The notes: generated by a model not told the origin, from the sequence alone. Shown: positions 44,619 through 53,943, counted from the stretch's first letter. The stretch: DNA of 64,000 bases from Paradesertivirga superstes (GCF_037622515.1 NZ_JBBJCN010000003.1:62001-126000); one strand, 5' to 3'. Translations and numbers: made by a program.

Positions 44619-45413
44619 CTATTTTGTAATTAAATACTTTTTAAGAGGATTAGGTTTCAACTGATTCAGTCCTTCCACAACCGATTGAGCATTCAGCCTC
44701 GCACCCGCCTCAATGGTGTGCGTTCCATCTGTGGTATTAAAGTACGTTGATCTCACTTTTTGTTCACCTTCCTTATCGTACTGATCGGCAGTGATCTTAT
44801 TCAGGTCTACGAAATAAGCCCCGCCCTGTTGAGCCGCCTGCTGCGCCCATTGAGCATAACTATCAACCGAACGATTCACCTTACCATTATTCCAGCCATT
44901 TCTGGGAATCAATGAGGCTACAATCGGAGTTGCTCCTTTAGCTTTTATATCAGAAATAAACTTCCTTATATACCATCCATAAGAATAGACAACTTCTTTT
45001 TGTTTAGTGATAGGGTTATATATTTCTTTACTCTCATCGCCATTACCTTTTATCGTTCCGCGCGCACGGGCAGAATCATCCAGAGGGCTGCTGTCATTAT
45101 GCCCGAACTGCATGATTACGAAATCGCCTTTCTGAATTTTGGGAAGCACAGCTGCCCATCTTCCCCTGTTCATAAACGTACGGCTGCTTGTTCCGCCCAA
45201 GGCTTCATTTTTCACAGTAATTTTTGTAGTATCAAAATAAGCGGCAATTATGTCGCCCCAGCCCCAACGACCACCGTCGCCCATGCCTTTTGCATGCTTT
45301 ACAGTAGAATCACCTATTAAAAAAAGTGTGGGTTTTTGCTGCGGCTTCATGACCAGGCATGAAGAAATAATTGCAAGCGTTGCAAGTAAACTAAGGGTAT
45401 AGGTTTTTTTCAT
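44619..45413 (-). CDS. rhamnogalacturonan acetylesterase (CE12), lipoprotein
   Basis: 264 residues from the ATG at 45413 (a TTG three bases earlier is the only alternative). Lipoprotein signal KKTYTLSLLATLAIISSC with lipobox ISSC. SGNH hydrolase blocks: LIGDSTVKH (catalytic Ser), LGGTSSRTF (Gly), QFGHNDSSP (Asn), and DGTHTIEAGA (Asp-His). Removes O-acetyl groups from galacturonate of rhamnogalacturonan I so lyases can act. Paralogue of the gene at 45617-46390. Confidence 0.93.
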   Translation of the reverse strand: MKKTYTLSLLATLAIISSCLVMKPQQKPTLFLIGDSTVKHAKGMGDGGRWGWGDIIAAYFDTTKITVKNEALGGTSSRTFMNRGRWAAVLPKIQKGDFVIMQFGHNDSSPLDDSARARGTIKGNGDESKEIYNPITKQKEVVYSYGWYIRKFISDIKAKGATPIVASLIPRNGWNNGKVNRSVDSYAQWAQQAAQQGGAYFVDLNKITADQYDKEGEQKVRSTYFNTTDGTHTIEAGARLNAQSVVEGLNQLKPNPLKKYLITK

Positions 45414-45438
45414 CAATATATATTTTTTAAAGGTTACG

Positions 45439-45468
45439 AAGTCCGCCCGGCTTCGTTCGGACGGGCTT
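45439..45468. other. GC-rich hairpin between the two CE12 genes
   Basis: AAGTCCGCCCG pairs with CGGACGGGCTT through an 8-base loop, with two G-T wobbles on one strand. No T-run follows on the minus strand. It may be a stability or partial termination hairpin in a gap of about 200 bases that shows no ORF. Confidence 0.45.
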
Positions 45469-45616
45469 TCATGACTTACATCAGAGAATAATTATTTATT
45501 ACCGGCTATGAAGCGTGTTAAGACTTTTTTTTGCCGACTACTTATGCAGTTTCATAAATTAAAGAGAGTCTAACCCGATTTAACGGACCAGACTCATAGA
45601 AATACAAATTTAACAA

Positions 45617-46390
45617 TTAACGCAGAAACTTAGCCAACGACAATTTTTTCTGTGCTTTAATTCCTTCTGCCACTGATGCGGCATTGACTAAGGCGCCGGC
45701 TTCATTTGTGTGTGTATGATCGCCGGGAAAAAATTCTTTTACTTTATCGGGCCCCATAGCATCATACTTATCTGCAGTTAGCTGATTCAGATCAATAAAT
45801 ACTACTCCTTCAATTTCTGCTGCTTCTTTTGCCCATTTGCCAAAATCATTATTGGCCCGTTTAACTTTTCCATCGGCCCATTGATTTCTTGGAATCATCG
45901 AAAGTACAACAGGAGTTGCTCCTTTAGCTTTAGCTTCTTTAATAAACTTACGCAGATAGGCCCCATAAGTAAGCACAACTTCCTTTTTACCATCCGGCCA
46001 GGTTAACTCTTTTGTTTCATCACCTATACCTCTTAAAACCCCACGATATCCGTTTCTTGTTGTATCGGGTGCGCTTCCTTCATTGTGGCCAAACTGCATT
46101 AACACAAAATCGCCGGGTTTTAATGTTGAAAGTACTTTTTCCCAACGTCCTTCTTTTATAAATGTCCGGGTACTGCGTCCGGCCATAGCCTGGTTACTCA
46201 CAGATATACGGGTTGTATCAAGATGGTTTCCTAAGTAGGCTCCCCAACCACGCTGAACATTATTAGAGTTTCTTACAGTCGAATCGCCTATAATATAAAC
46301 CACGGGTTTATTCTGCTGGCGAAAAGCAAACGCCATTAAAAGGACTACAAGTAATGCGGGCCAAAATTTCTTAACTGATCTATTGTTCAT
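45617..46390 (-). CDS. rhamnogalacturonan acetylesterase (CE12), second copy
   Basis: 257 residues, N-terminal signal/anchor about 6-25 (FWPALLVVLLMAFAF). SGNH blocks IIGDSTVRN, MAGRSTRTF, QFGHNEGSAP and DHTHTNEAGA match CE12. It differs from the neighbour in having no lipobox and in HNE for HND after the catalytic Asn. Follows the PL11 gene by 13 bases, so deacetylation and backbone cleavage are co-expressed. Two copies may deal with O2 and O3 acetyls or with different compartments; that is inference. Confidence 0.93.
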   Translation of the reverse strand: MNNRSVKKFWPALLVVLLMAFAFRQQNKPVVYIIGDSTVRNSNNVQRGWGAYLGNHLDTTRISVSNQAMAGRSTRTFIKEGRWEKVLSTLKPGDFVLMQFGHNEGSAPDTTRNGYRGVLRGIGDETKELTWPDGKKEVVLTYGAYLRKFIKEAKAKGATPVVLSMIPRNQWADGKVKRANNDFGKWAKEAAEIEGVVFIDLNQLTADKYDAMGPDKVKEFFPGDHTHTNEAGALVNAASVAEGIKAQKKLSLAKFLR

Positions 46391-46403
46391 CTTTAAGGTG
46401 TTA

Positions 46404-48296
46404 TTAATTTTTTGAGAATACTGTTTTCTTAGGAGCTTTCACCTCAATATTAGGTTTAGGTGCAGGTTTCATATCCTCTCCCATATAGAAACCCGGGTGA
46501 GGAGGCTGATTGTACGCTACATTTTGCCAGGCAATTGCCATTCTGTACTGCGGATCATGCATCAGGGTATACATTTTATGCTGAGTAGGAATAGTAGTAG
46601 TAAAAATCCTGAGCTCTTTATTATCTGTGGTTCTTAAAATTACTTCTTCTCTCCAGTCTCCCAGGATATCTGCACTTAAAGCCGGAGTAGATTTGGTTCC
46701 ATTATTTGAAGAACAACCAGCGGCGGTGAATATCCGTCCTATCTTATACTTATCGATTCCGTTACCGTTAAGAAGTTCGCGGGTTAAATCCCCATCCCAC
46801 CAGCAAAGGAAATTCGTCGAAGTTGGATTTGGACCAATTTTCTCGCCTTTAAGATTTAGCAAACCATTCGAGCCGGAGAACCACATTTCGGCCCCCGGAT
46901 TTTCGGCATCAATATTTGCAGCTACACCACGGCCAACATCCTCGTCGTTATGGCCGGACCACAATATTTTACCGGTTTTTGCATCATATAAAGCGGCTCC
47001 CGGCCCCTTTGTTCCTTCTTCAATTTCGTGAACCCCAAAAACTTCCAGTCCCGGACGTGCAGGATCCAAATCGCTTACATGCAGGGCGTCTCCATGACGA
47101 AGGTTAGTTGAAAACATTCCTTTCCCATTGTCGTCAATAACCATTGCACCATAAATAACTTCATCCTTTCCGTCATTATCCACATCGGCAATGCTCAGGC
47201 CATGGTTTCCCTGACCGGAGAAAGGGTTCTCACTATCTTTGCTATCGAAAACCCAGCGCGAGGTTAGTTTCCCGTTACGGTAATCCCAGGCAGCAATTAC
47301 AGATCTTCCATAGTAACCGCGACACATTAATACACTGGGAAGTTTTCCATCTAAATATGCTGCTCCGGCTACAAAACGATCAACACGATTTCCGTTGTTG
47401 TCGCTTCCGCCATTTCCGCCATGACCGCTCCATCCGTCGGTTGGATAGCGGTTTGCGATATAATCAGTTGTCGCTAAAGCCTCCCCGGTCTTTCCGCTGA
47501 AAACCGTGAAATATTCGGGGCCCTGCAGTATTTTTCCAAAGAAGACACCACTTTTCGGATCAATATTCCTCCAGTCTTTGGTAGAATCTCCTATCACTTT
47601 TCCTTTTCCGTCAATGGTGCCATCGGCAGTTTTACAGGCAAACTCCGCGATCCCGTCGCCATCCATATCAATTACTATAAACTGAGTATAATGAGCGCCT
47701 TCGCGGATATTTTTACCAAGATTTATTTCCCATAATAATGTACCATCCAATTTATAGGCCTGAAAAATGGGGACATCGGTAAGACCGGGTGAAGGAGTAT
47801 CTCTCCCTCTGCCGGTTTGATGTAAAATAATTTCATATTTCCCGTCTCCGTCTAAATCGCCTACAGAGGCATCGTTTGGAGTATATCCCGGAATAGTTTT
47901 TAAAGGAACTGACAAGTATTGTTGTGCAGGTGCATTGGCAGCAAGAGTATAGGTCTCTCCGGTTTCTGTTTCTTTCCCTTTCGAAACAATTTTTACAAAA
48001 TAAGCATTCGACTGGGTTGTGTCCACACCTTCGTCGACATAATTTGTACTGTTTGAAATAGGCTTACTATTTAATTTCAGCGCTGTTTTAGAACCTGTAG
48101 AACGGTACACGTTGAACGCGATATCTTCAGGATCGGTCCCCAGCATGCGCCATCCAAGGTAAACTTTGCCGGCTCCCTGATTAATGGCAATAGTACCCCT
48201 GTTAAGATATTCCATTTGCCGTTTTTGAGACAATGCCGAAAAAGCAAACAGCACAAATACAATAAGCAAAACATTATTAAGTAAAAGTCTTTTCAT
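46404..48296 (-). CDS. PL11 rhamnogalacturonan endo/exolyase
   Basis: 630 residues, signal peptide 1-23 (ending ALSQ). N-terminal FN3-like domain (about 25-120: GTIAINQGAGKVYLGWRMLG), then an eight-bladed beta-propeller with Ca-binding loops DLDGDGKYE, DMDGDGIAE and DVDNDGKDE, and conserved FACKTADGTIDG, GYYGRSVIAAWD, LSADILGDWREEVILRT and IAWQNVAYNQPPHPGFYMG. PL11 cleaves the rhamnose-galacturonate backbone by beta-elimination. Paralogue of 50999-52906. First gene of a short run with CE12, preceded by paired TCATG sites. Confidence 0.95.
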   Translation of the reverse strand: MKRLLLNNVLLIVFVLFAFSALSQKRQMEYLNRGTIAINQGAGKVYLGWRMLGTDPEDIAFNVYRSTGSKTALKLNSKPISNSTNYVDEGVDTTQSNAYFVKIVSKGKETETGETYTLAANAPAQQYLSVPLKTIPGYTPNDASVGDLDGDGKYEIILHQTGRGRDTPSPGLTDVPIFQAYKLDGTLLWEINLGKNIREGAHYTQFIVIDMDGDGIAEFACKTADGTIDGKGKVIGDSTKDWRNIDPKSGVFFGKILQGPEYFTVFSGKTGEALATTDYIANRYPTDGWSGHGGNGGSDNNGNRVDRFVAGAAYLDGKLPSVLMCRGYYGRSVIAAWDYRNGKLTSRWVFDSKDSENPFSGQGNHGLSIADVDNDGKDEVIYGAMVIDDNGKGMFSTNLRHGDALHVSDLDPARPGLEVFGVHEIEEGTKGPGAALYDAKTGKILWSGHNDEDVGRGVAANIDAENPGAEMWFSGSNGLLNLKGEKIGPNPTSTNFLCWWDGDLTRELLNGNGIDKYKIGRIFTAAGCSSNNGTKSTPALSADILGDWREEVILRTTDNKELRIFTTTIPTQHKMYTLMHDPQYRMAIAWQNVAYNQPPHPGFYMGEDMKPAPKPNIEVKAPKKTVFSKN

Positions 48297-48348
48297 TATT
48301 GGTTATAAAATGGTAGCATAAAGTAAACGATTTGAACAGGCTTAACCG

Positions 48349-48363
48349 TCATGCACCATCATG
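48349..48363. promoter_or_regulatory. paired TCATG sites upstream of PL11 (copy 1)
   Basis: Two TCATG words 10 bases apart (start to start), within GTCATGC and ATCATGG. The same pair of words, in swapped order and with the same 10-base spacing, lies before the other PL11 gene. Confidence 0.4.
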
Positions 48364-48557
48364 GCATTTTGCGTGATAAATCTCAAAAAAAGGCCTATCG
48401 GTTATTAAACAGCGATTTTTGGGAGACAAAGAGTTTAGGAGTAATACACATGTTACATTTTAGAAGAGCCCCTAAATCAGCTTTTATTATTTCTCTCCTT
48501 AGTTTGTGTGGCACAAGCCAGGTCTCTGTCCTTATAATGTCCGCAACCCTGCACGGT

Positions 48558-48599
48558 CCAAAGGTCTGTGTCTCTCATTGTGAAGACACAGACCTTTGG
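48558..48599. repeat. GGTCTGTG-family palindrome, 16-bp perfect arms
   Basis: CCAAAGGTCTGTGTCT pairs exactly with AGACACAGACCTTTGG around a 10-base loop, 18 bases after the GH2 stop. It has the strongest arms of the repeat family seen again at 53.2-57.4 kb. It may end the PL11-GH2 transcript, though no T-run follows. Confidence 0.75.
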
Positions 48600-48616
48600 G
48601 CCCAGGGGACAATTTA

Positions 48617-50980
48617 CTATTTCGCTGAAGATGTCACTTCTAATGAAACTGATCCTTGTGCCAATCCAGGGCTCGTTGCCAGTATATCCACCTTTCCTTT
48701 AGGCGCGTTTGCCTGAATAATGGCTACTGCCTTTCCCATATTAGCGCTTCTCTCAGATGTCTTGTACATTTCTGTACTTATAAGGCTTCCATTATCAACA
48801 GCATTTATCATTCCCTGGCCTGAAACTTTAAAGCTTATAGGATTATCGCTATTGGGGCAGGGGACTCCATTTTCATCAACTATAGTTGCCGTAATTATCG
48901 CTGCATCATCAAAACTGTTGGTTAGTTTCGGCTGGCTGGCAGTTAACCTGATTTTAGCCGGCTTGCCTGCGGTTTTAAGTTCCTGCTCTACCACTACTTT
49001 CCCGCCATTTTTTCCTACAGCTTTAATGGTTCCCGGGGCAAATGTTACGCTCCATGTAAAGGGCGATGCATTTTTAGCAAGTGGCTTTACGCCCAGCGAC
49101 TTTCCATTCAGAAACAATTCCACCTCTTCACAATTGCTGTACACCTGCACCCTGCCTTCATCATAGGTATCAAAATCATCCGGAGTCCAGTCGGAAACTA
49201 AACGTCCTGAACCGGCATTTCCAGCGCTCCTTGTAATATGCACCATGGGCTTGTCAGACCACCAGCTTTGCCGTTGAAAGCCCTCGGGTTTAATTGCTCC
49301 GGTACGATCGAGAATTCCGGATCCATGACCAATGGAAGGCCAGTCTTCTTCTCCAAAATAATCAATACCTGTCCATAAAAACTGACCGGCCATATAGGGC
49401 TTATCGCGCAATGTCAACCAGGCATTTTGGGTATGGCCGTTCTCGGTACCGATAACTTTACGGGCGGGTTTGGATTCATGAGCCTGAACCAATTCGTTTT
49501 CGCGATAGTTCTGACCAACCACATCCATTAATTCCACAAAACCATTGTCGTATACTTTTGCAGAATTGGGTCGAAACAAAGCCATAGTAACCGGACGTGT
49601 TCCATCCAGTTTATGTATCAGGTCCTTTTGATCAGTAAAGGTTTTAAAGCCAGCCGGACTATTTAAATCGTCGCGAATTTCATTTCCCACACTATAAATC
49701 ACAATACTCGGATGGTTGCGGTCGCGCATTACCATGTCGCGGGTATCGGCTTCCCACCATTTATCGAAATATAAATTGTAGCCGTTTTCTGCATTTCCTT
49801 TTTTTGCTCTCCATGTATCGAACGATTCATCCATCACCAATAATCCTAACTCATCACAGAGGTCGTAAAACTCCGGAGCCATGGGATTATGAGCTGTACG
49901 AATACCATTCACGCCAAGCTCTTTAAGCGTCAGTAATCGCTTTTTCCAAATTGCTGCCGGTACCGCAGCTCCAACGGCTCCACCATCATGATGCAGGCAA
50001 ACCCCTTTGATTTTCAGGTTTTTTCCGTTTAAGTGGAATCCGCTTGCGGCCTCAAAACGAATATCCCTGATTCCGAAAACATTGGTTTCATTGTCAAGGA
50101 CCGTTTTGCCTGAAAGCACTTTTGTCACTGTTCGATAAAGATTAGGCTTGTTAACATCCCACAATAAAGGATTTGACAACGAAATATTTTGCTCGAAAGC
50201 AGCCGGTTTTCCGGGCGAAATTGATTGAGTAGTTTCTGCACTTTTCAGGGTTTTACCATCCGGGCCCAGTACTGAAGTCTGCAAGGTTATCTCCTGCGGA
50301 GCAGATGATTCGTTTTCAATACGAGTTTTTATACTAACAGTTGCCGCTTTATCCGTTACATCTTTTGTACTTACAAAAACGCCCCACTGAGCAACATGAA
50401 CAGGATTACTTGTAATTAAGCGAACATGCCTGTAAATGCCGGCACCAGTGTACCACCTTGATGCAGGCTGCACCGAATTATCGGCACGAACCGCTATAAC
50501 ATTGGGCCTACCAGGGTTTAGATGCGGAGTAAGATCGTATCTGAAACCGATATATCCGTTAGGCCTCTTTCCAAGATGTTTGCCATTTATCCACACATCA
50601 CTATTAGCCATAATACCATCAAATTCAATGAATAATTTCTTTTGGGCATCTGCCTGAGGAACGGTAAAGGTTTTTCGATACCAGCCGATACCACCCGGAA
50701 GATATCCTCCCCCCCGACCGGTTGAATTATTTCGATCATAAGGACCTTCAATACTCCAGTCGTGCGGAACACTTAAGGTTCTCCATGTATTATCTTTGAA
50801 CTCTGGCTTTTCGGCTCCTGAAACATCTTCTTTAATAAATTTCCAATTGTCTTCAAAGGCTGAAACTTTTCTGGCAATTCCGTTTTGAGCTAAAAGCGCA
50901 GAACTGAAAAGGGTAAAAATCAGTAAAACCAGGCCATTAAATAGATTTCCGGTGTTCTTTTGAATTATTGTTATTCTCAT
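48617..50980 (-). CDS. GH2 family beta-galactosidase-type enzyme, secreted (787 residues)
   Basis: Signal region about 10-32 (LFNGLVLLIFTLFSSALLAQ). Jelly roll about 45-190 (DVWINGKHLGKRPNGY), Ig-like domain, TIM barrel with HHDGGAVGAA, acid/base Glu434 in YSVGNEI and nucleophile Glu513 in VIGTENGH, then DUF4982 (about 590-680) and an Ig-like/invasin C-terminal domain. The GHGSGILDRTGAIKPEGFQRQSWW block is typical of Bacteroidota GH2 beta-galactosidases, which would trim galactan side chains of rhamnogalacturonan I. 18 bases after PL11, same operon. Confidence 0.92.
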   Translation of the reverse strand: MRITIIQKNTGNLFNGLVLLIFTLFSSALLAQNGIARKVSAFEDNWKFIKEDVSGAEKPEFKDNTWRTLSVPHDWSIEGPYDRNNSTGRGGGYLPGGIGWYRKTFTVPQADAQKKLFIEFDGIMANSDVWINGKHLGKRPNGYIGFRYDLTPHLNPGRPNVIAVRADNSVQPASRWYTGAGIYRHVRLITSNPVHVAQWGVFVSTKDVTDKAATVSIKTRIENESSAPQEITLQTSVLGPDGKTLKSAETTQSISPGKPAAFEQNISLSNPLLWDVNKPNLYRTVTKVLSGKTVLDNETNVFGIRDIRFEAASGFHLNGKNLKIKGVCLHHDGGAVGAAVPAAIWKKRLLTLKELGVNGIRTAHNPMAPEFYDLCDELGLLVMDESFDTWRAKKGNAENGYNLYFDKWWEADTRDMVMRDRNHPSIVIYSVGNEIRDDLNSPAGFKTFTDQKDLIHKLDGTRPVTMALFRPNSAKVYDNGFVELMDVVGQNYRENELVQAHESKPARKVIGTENGHTQNAWLTLRDKPYMAGQFLWTGIDYFGEEDWPSIGHGSGILDRTGAIKPEGFQRQSWWSDKPMVHITRSAGNAGSGRLVSDWTPDDFDTYDEGRVQVYSNCEEVELFLNGKSLGVKPLAKNASPFTWSVTFAPGTIKAVGKNGGKVVVEQELKTAGKPAKIRLTASQPKLTNSFDDAAIITATIVDENGVPCPNSDNPISFKVSGQGMINAVDNGSLISTEMYKTSERSANMGKAVAIIQANAPKGKVDILATSPGLAQGSVSLEVTSSAK

Positions 50981-50998
50981 GTAATGGATTCTTTGGGC

Positions 50999-52906
50999 TT
51001 ATTTACCTTTATATTTCACTAAGGTGATATTTGGTTTTGGAGGTGCTTTCATTTCGGGACCAATATAAAAGCTGGTATGCGGCGGCTGATTATAAGCCAC
51101 ATTTTGCCATGCAATGCTTAGACGGTAATGCGGATCGTGCATAAAGGTGTAAAAGCGGTTTGCGGCCGGAATTGTGGTAGAGAAAATTCGCAGTTCTTTT
51201 CCATCGCGGGTTCGGAACATCACTTCCTCGCGCCAGTCGCCCAATATATCGGCGCTTAATGCAGGTGTAGATTTTGTACCATTGTTATGAACGCAATCAT
51301 ATTGTGCGGCATTTAACAATACATCTGTCTTCTGATTCATATAATCCCATTTGCCGACAGTTGTTGAGTTAAGTATTTCACTCAGCATATCGGCATCCCA
51401 GAAAACACCAAAGTTAACTGCCGGAGTGCGCTCAGCAATTTTATTGCCTTTAACGTCAAACATTCCGGTAATTCCGGCTCCGGCAACCCATGATTCAAAA
51501 CCTTTGTATCGCGGATCGACATCTAAAGCCAAAGCACGGCCGGGGCCTTCACCGTCTTCACCTGCTTTAATAGACCCTTTTTTCCAGATCACTTCTCCGG
51601 TGCGGGCATCACGGAAATTTGCCCCGGCATCACCAAATCGTTCCTGGATACTAAAAACCTCTAATCCGGGTCGTGAAGGGTCTAAGTCGCTAACGTGCAA
51701 TGCATCAGCGTGTCCGATTTTGGTAGTATACAAACCTTTGCCATTATCATCCAGCGTCATCTGACCATACACAATTTCATCTTTTCCGTCGCCGTCAATA
51801 TCTGCAACGGATAAATTATGGTTGCCTTGTCCACGGAAAGGCCGGGTCTCTTCACTGGCATCACTGTCGAACACCCAGCGTTCGGTTAGCTTCCCGTTCT
51901 TTAAATCCCATGCGGCAATAACCGTGCGGGTGTAATATCCACGGCACATCACTAAGCTGGGATGAACGCCATCAAGGTAAGCCACTGCTGCCAGGTAACG
52001 GTCGCTGCGGTTGCCATTTCCATCGCCCCATATCTCTCTCAACTCCTGGGTAGTAGGTTCCAGTTTAGTTGGATGACGCGGAGGATTATAATTTGTGGTA
52101 TGTATTTCCGCTCCTGTGAAGCCATTAAAAACGGTGAGAAATTCAGGGCCTTTTAAAATCATGCCTCGCTCATCGCGATAATCTTTAGTAGAATCGCCAA
52201 TCACCTTTCCTTTGCCATCGATGGTTCCGTCGGCTGTTTTACAGGCAACTTCTGCCCGTCCGTCGCCATCCAGGTCATAAACCATAAACTGGGTATAGTG
52301 GGCTCCGTCACGAATGTTTTTACCAAGATTTATTCTCCAGAGCATGGTACCATCAAGCTTATAGGCTTCAAGTATCGGCGGATCCGTAATACCGGCTTGT
52401 GAATTATCTCTCGCCCGGCCAGCCTGGTGCAATACAATTTCATATTCACCATCGCCGTCAAGGTCTGCTACAGAAACATCGTTTGGATTGTATCCTGCCA
52501 GAGTTTGTAATGGCACGGATAAATAAGGTACTGTGGGAGCGTTCGCTTTTAAAACAAAGGATTTACTGGTTTCAATTTCTTTTCCTTTAACTACTGCTTT
52601 AACGAAATAGGCATTCGATTTAAGGGAATCTCTTCCCGTATCAATAAAGTCTGTAGTTTTTACAAGGGCTTGCTTATTTAATTTTACCGGACTCCCGCCA
52701 TTCACAGAGCGATAGAGGTTAAATGCGATATCTGAAGGATCTGTACCAAGCATGCGCCATCCTACATATACTTTTCCACTTCCCTGATTTATGGCGACCA
52801 TGCCACGACCCAGGTTCTCCATCTGGCGCTGTGAATACGCTTTAGAAAAGCTGAAAGGAAGAATAAAAATTAATAAGCATAGATGAACAAGTATTTGTCT
52901 TTTCAT
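50999..52906 (-). CDS. PL11 rhamnogalacturonan lyase, second copy
   Basis: 635 residues, signal peptide 1-26 (ending KAYSQ). Same architecture as the other PL11: FN3-like domain (GMVAINQGSGKVYVGWRMLG), propeller with DLDGDGEYE, DLDGDGRAE and DIDGDGKDE, VACKTADGTIDG, GYYTRTVIAAWDLK, LSADILGDWREEVMFRT and IAWQNVAYNQPPHTSFYIG. Insertions around residues 260-290 and 440-460 differ between the copies, which may mean endo versus exo action as in Bacillus YesW/YesX; that is inference. First gene of a two-gene run with GH2. Confidence 0.95.
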   Translation of the reverse strand: MKRQILVHLCLLIFILPFSFSKAYSQRQMENLGRGMVAINQGSGKVYVGWRMLGTDPSDIAFNLYRSVNGGSPVKLNKQALVKTTDFIDTGRDSLKSNAYFVKAVVKGKEIETSKSFVLKANAPTVPYLSVPLQTLAGYNPNDVSVADLDGDGEYEIVLHQAGRARDNSQAGITDPPILEAYKLDGTMLWRINLGKNIRDGAHYTQFMVYDLDGDGRAEVACKTADGTIDGKGKVIGDSTKDYRDERGMILKGPEFLTVFNGFTGAEIHTTNYNPPRHPTKLEPTTQELREIWGDGNGNRSDRYLAAVAYLDGVHPSLVMCRGYYTRTVIAAWDLKNGKLTERWVFDSDASEETRPFRGQGNHNLSVADIDGDGKDEIVYGQMTLDDNGKGLYTTKIGHADALHVSDLDPSRPGLEVFSIQERFGDAGANFRDARTGEVIWKKGSIKAGEDGEGPGRALALDVDPRYKGFESWVAGAGITGMFDVKGNKIAERTPAVNFGVFWDADMLSEILNSTTVGKWDYMNQKTDVLLNAAQYDCVHNNGTKSTPALSADILGDWREEVMFRTRDGKELRIFSTTIPAANRFYTFMHDPHYRLSIAWQNVAYNQPPHTSFYIGPEMKAPPKPNITLVKYKGK

Positions 52907-52922
52907 AAAATGGAAATAATTG

Positions 52923-52946
52923 GTTCTTTAAATTAAGTTAAAGAAC
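52923..52946. promoter_or_regulatory. 9-bp palindrome GTTCTTTAA-n6-TTAAAGAAC upstream of PL11
   Basis: Perfect inverted repeat, 17 bases before the PL11 start codon; could be an operator or a 5'-leader stem. Confidence 0.4.
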
Positions 52947-52958
52947 TATTATTTACCA

Positions 52959-52973
52959 TCATGGTCTGTCATG
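52959..52973. promoter_or_regulatory. paired TCATG sites upstream of PL11 (copy 2)
   Basis: TCATG at 52959 and 52969 within ATCATGG and GTCATGC, 53-67 bases before the start codon, exactly mirroring the copy-1 words and distances. Candidate activator site shared by the two PL11 runs. Confidence 0.4.
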
Positions 52974-53176
52974 CTGCGTTTTTAGCTCCAAGAACTAACC
53001 AGCCTCTATCATTCTAAATAGAGCTTTTATATATTTTTGAGCATACCGGGTAATGCAGATGTTACAAATTGCGATGTAATAAGCTCATTACATGGAAATT
53101 GAAAGTTTAGAAAGAATCCATAAATTTTTTATTTCGTTGGCCGGCAGCCGAGATTACATGGATAAATTTTTCACCT

Positions 53177-53252
53177 TTGGTCTGTGTCACATAGACCAAT
53201 ATCTTTAAATCGTTTTTTTAAATACCTAAATGGTCTGTGGAGACACAGACAA
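53177..53252. repeat. two-hairpin GGTCTGTG repeat element (copy A)
   Basis: Hairpin one TTGGTCTGTG/CATAGACCAA (53177-53199, 3-base loop, one mismatch), a 31-base linker with T7, hairpin two GTCTGTG/CACAGAC (53233-53250, GAGA loop), followed by TGGCGTA. The same order recurs at 55018-55090. Confidence 0.75.
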
Positions 53253-53447
53253 TGGCGTACGAGATGATTTGAAAAAAACAGTATTTAATTTCAATTCCAA
53301 CATTTAGCCCTTTTGCTATTGTCTGCTTGTGAGGGATCATTTCTGAACTTGTGGGGTCATCAGTGAAATTTTTGGCTATATTTATACAGTCTATCCAAAT
53401 TGGAGCTTGCCCAAAAAGTAATTATTACAAGCATAAACTATCCCTCT

Positions 53448-53888
53448 ATGAATCAATTTCTATCAATCATACTATTTTTAATAGTTGTTCAAAACGCATC
53501 AGCAACTTCACCTACAAAATATAGAGTTCATATTGTAACCTGGGATGGAAGCAACGTTACTGGCAAACTTAATGCGATCAATGATAGCACCATAACAATT
53601 AAAGATTATAACGGTAAAATCTATACTTTCTCTGCCAGACAAACGAAAAATCTGAAAATATGGAGACCATGGATAAAGCTACCTGCTGCGGTTGCGGGCG
53701 CAACAGCTTTAGCTGTTCTTTTAACAGATAATAGCTCGAATCGTACCTGTCTTCCTGATGTAAAAGGATTGGCTGGAATTCCGCTTGGCTTCATTTCAGG
53801 ATTAATTGCAGGAGATTTGATAGCTGCTAAATTCAATAAAAGAAAAATGCATATATCAGATTTCAATAAAGTAAGCGGCAAATTATAG
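53448..53888 (+). CDS. hypothetical exported or membrane protein
   Basis: 146 residues from the ATG at 53448 (NQFLSIILFLIVVQNASA signal); a TTG 48 bases earlier would hide the signal peptide and is rejected. A small beta-rich domain follows (VHIVTWDGSNVTGKLNAIND, STITIKDYNGKIYTFSARQ), then two hydrophobic segments (LPAAVAGATALAVLL and GLAGIPLGFISGLIAGDLIA), and a basic tail. Looks like an SH3-like or LSM-type export domain fused to a membrane hairpin. Family not recognised. Surrounded by repeats on both sides. Confidence 0.6.
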   Translation: MNQFLSIILFLIVVQNASATSPTKYRVHIVTWDGSNVTGKLNAINDSTITIKDYNGKIYTFSARQTKNLKIWRPWIKLPAAVAGATALAVLLTDNSSNRTCLPDVKGLAGIPLGFISGLIAGDLIAAKFNKRKMHISDFNKVSGKL

Positions 53889-53921
53889 CACATGCTTTTT
53901 TTTGACAAGATTCCATAAAAA

Positions 53922-53943
53922 TGGTCTGTGGAGACACAGACCA
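53922..53943. repeat. GGTCTGTG-family single hairpin
   Basis: TGGTCTGTG/CACAGACCA with a GAGA loop, followed by CGGCGTA as at copy A. It lies between two convergent genes and could end both transcripts. Confidence 0.75.

Larger units (their letters stand above)
48297..48616. other. 320-base intergenic region with a long hairpin
   Basis: Upstream region of the PL11-CE12 run and downstream of a GH2 gene. It contains direct repeats of TCATG (48349, 48359) 53-67 bases before the PL11 start and the palindrome at 48558-48599. A 121-codon open frame on the plus strand runs through it into the GH2 gene but has no family features. Confidence 0.5.
52907..53447. other. 540-base divergent intergenic region rich in palindromes
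   Basis: Holds, from left: a 9-bp inverted repeat GTTCTTTAA/TTAAAGAAC (52923-52946) just before the PL11 start; paired TCATG sites (52959, 52969); and a two-hairpin GGTCTGTG element (53177-53252). No RNA gene seen. The start of the plus-strand gene at 53448 has no full TAnnTTTG box. Confidence 0.5.

Noticed and set aside
48351..48716. 121-codon open frame on the plus strand across the PL11 upstream gap
   Set aside because: It runs into the 3' end of the GH2 gene on the other strand, includes the palindrome at 48558-48599, and has no family features or credible start signal.
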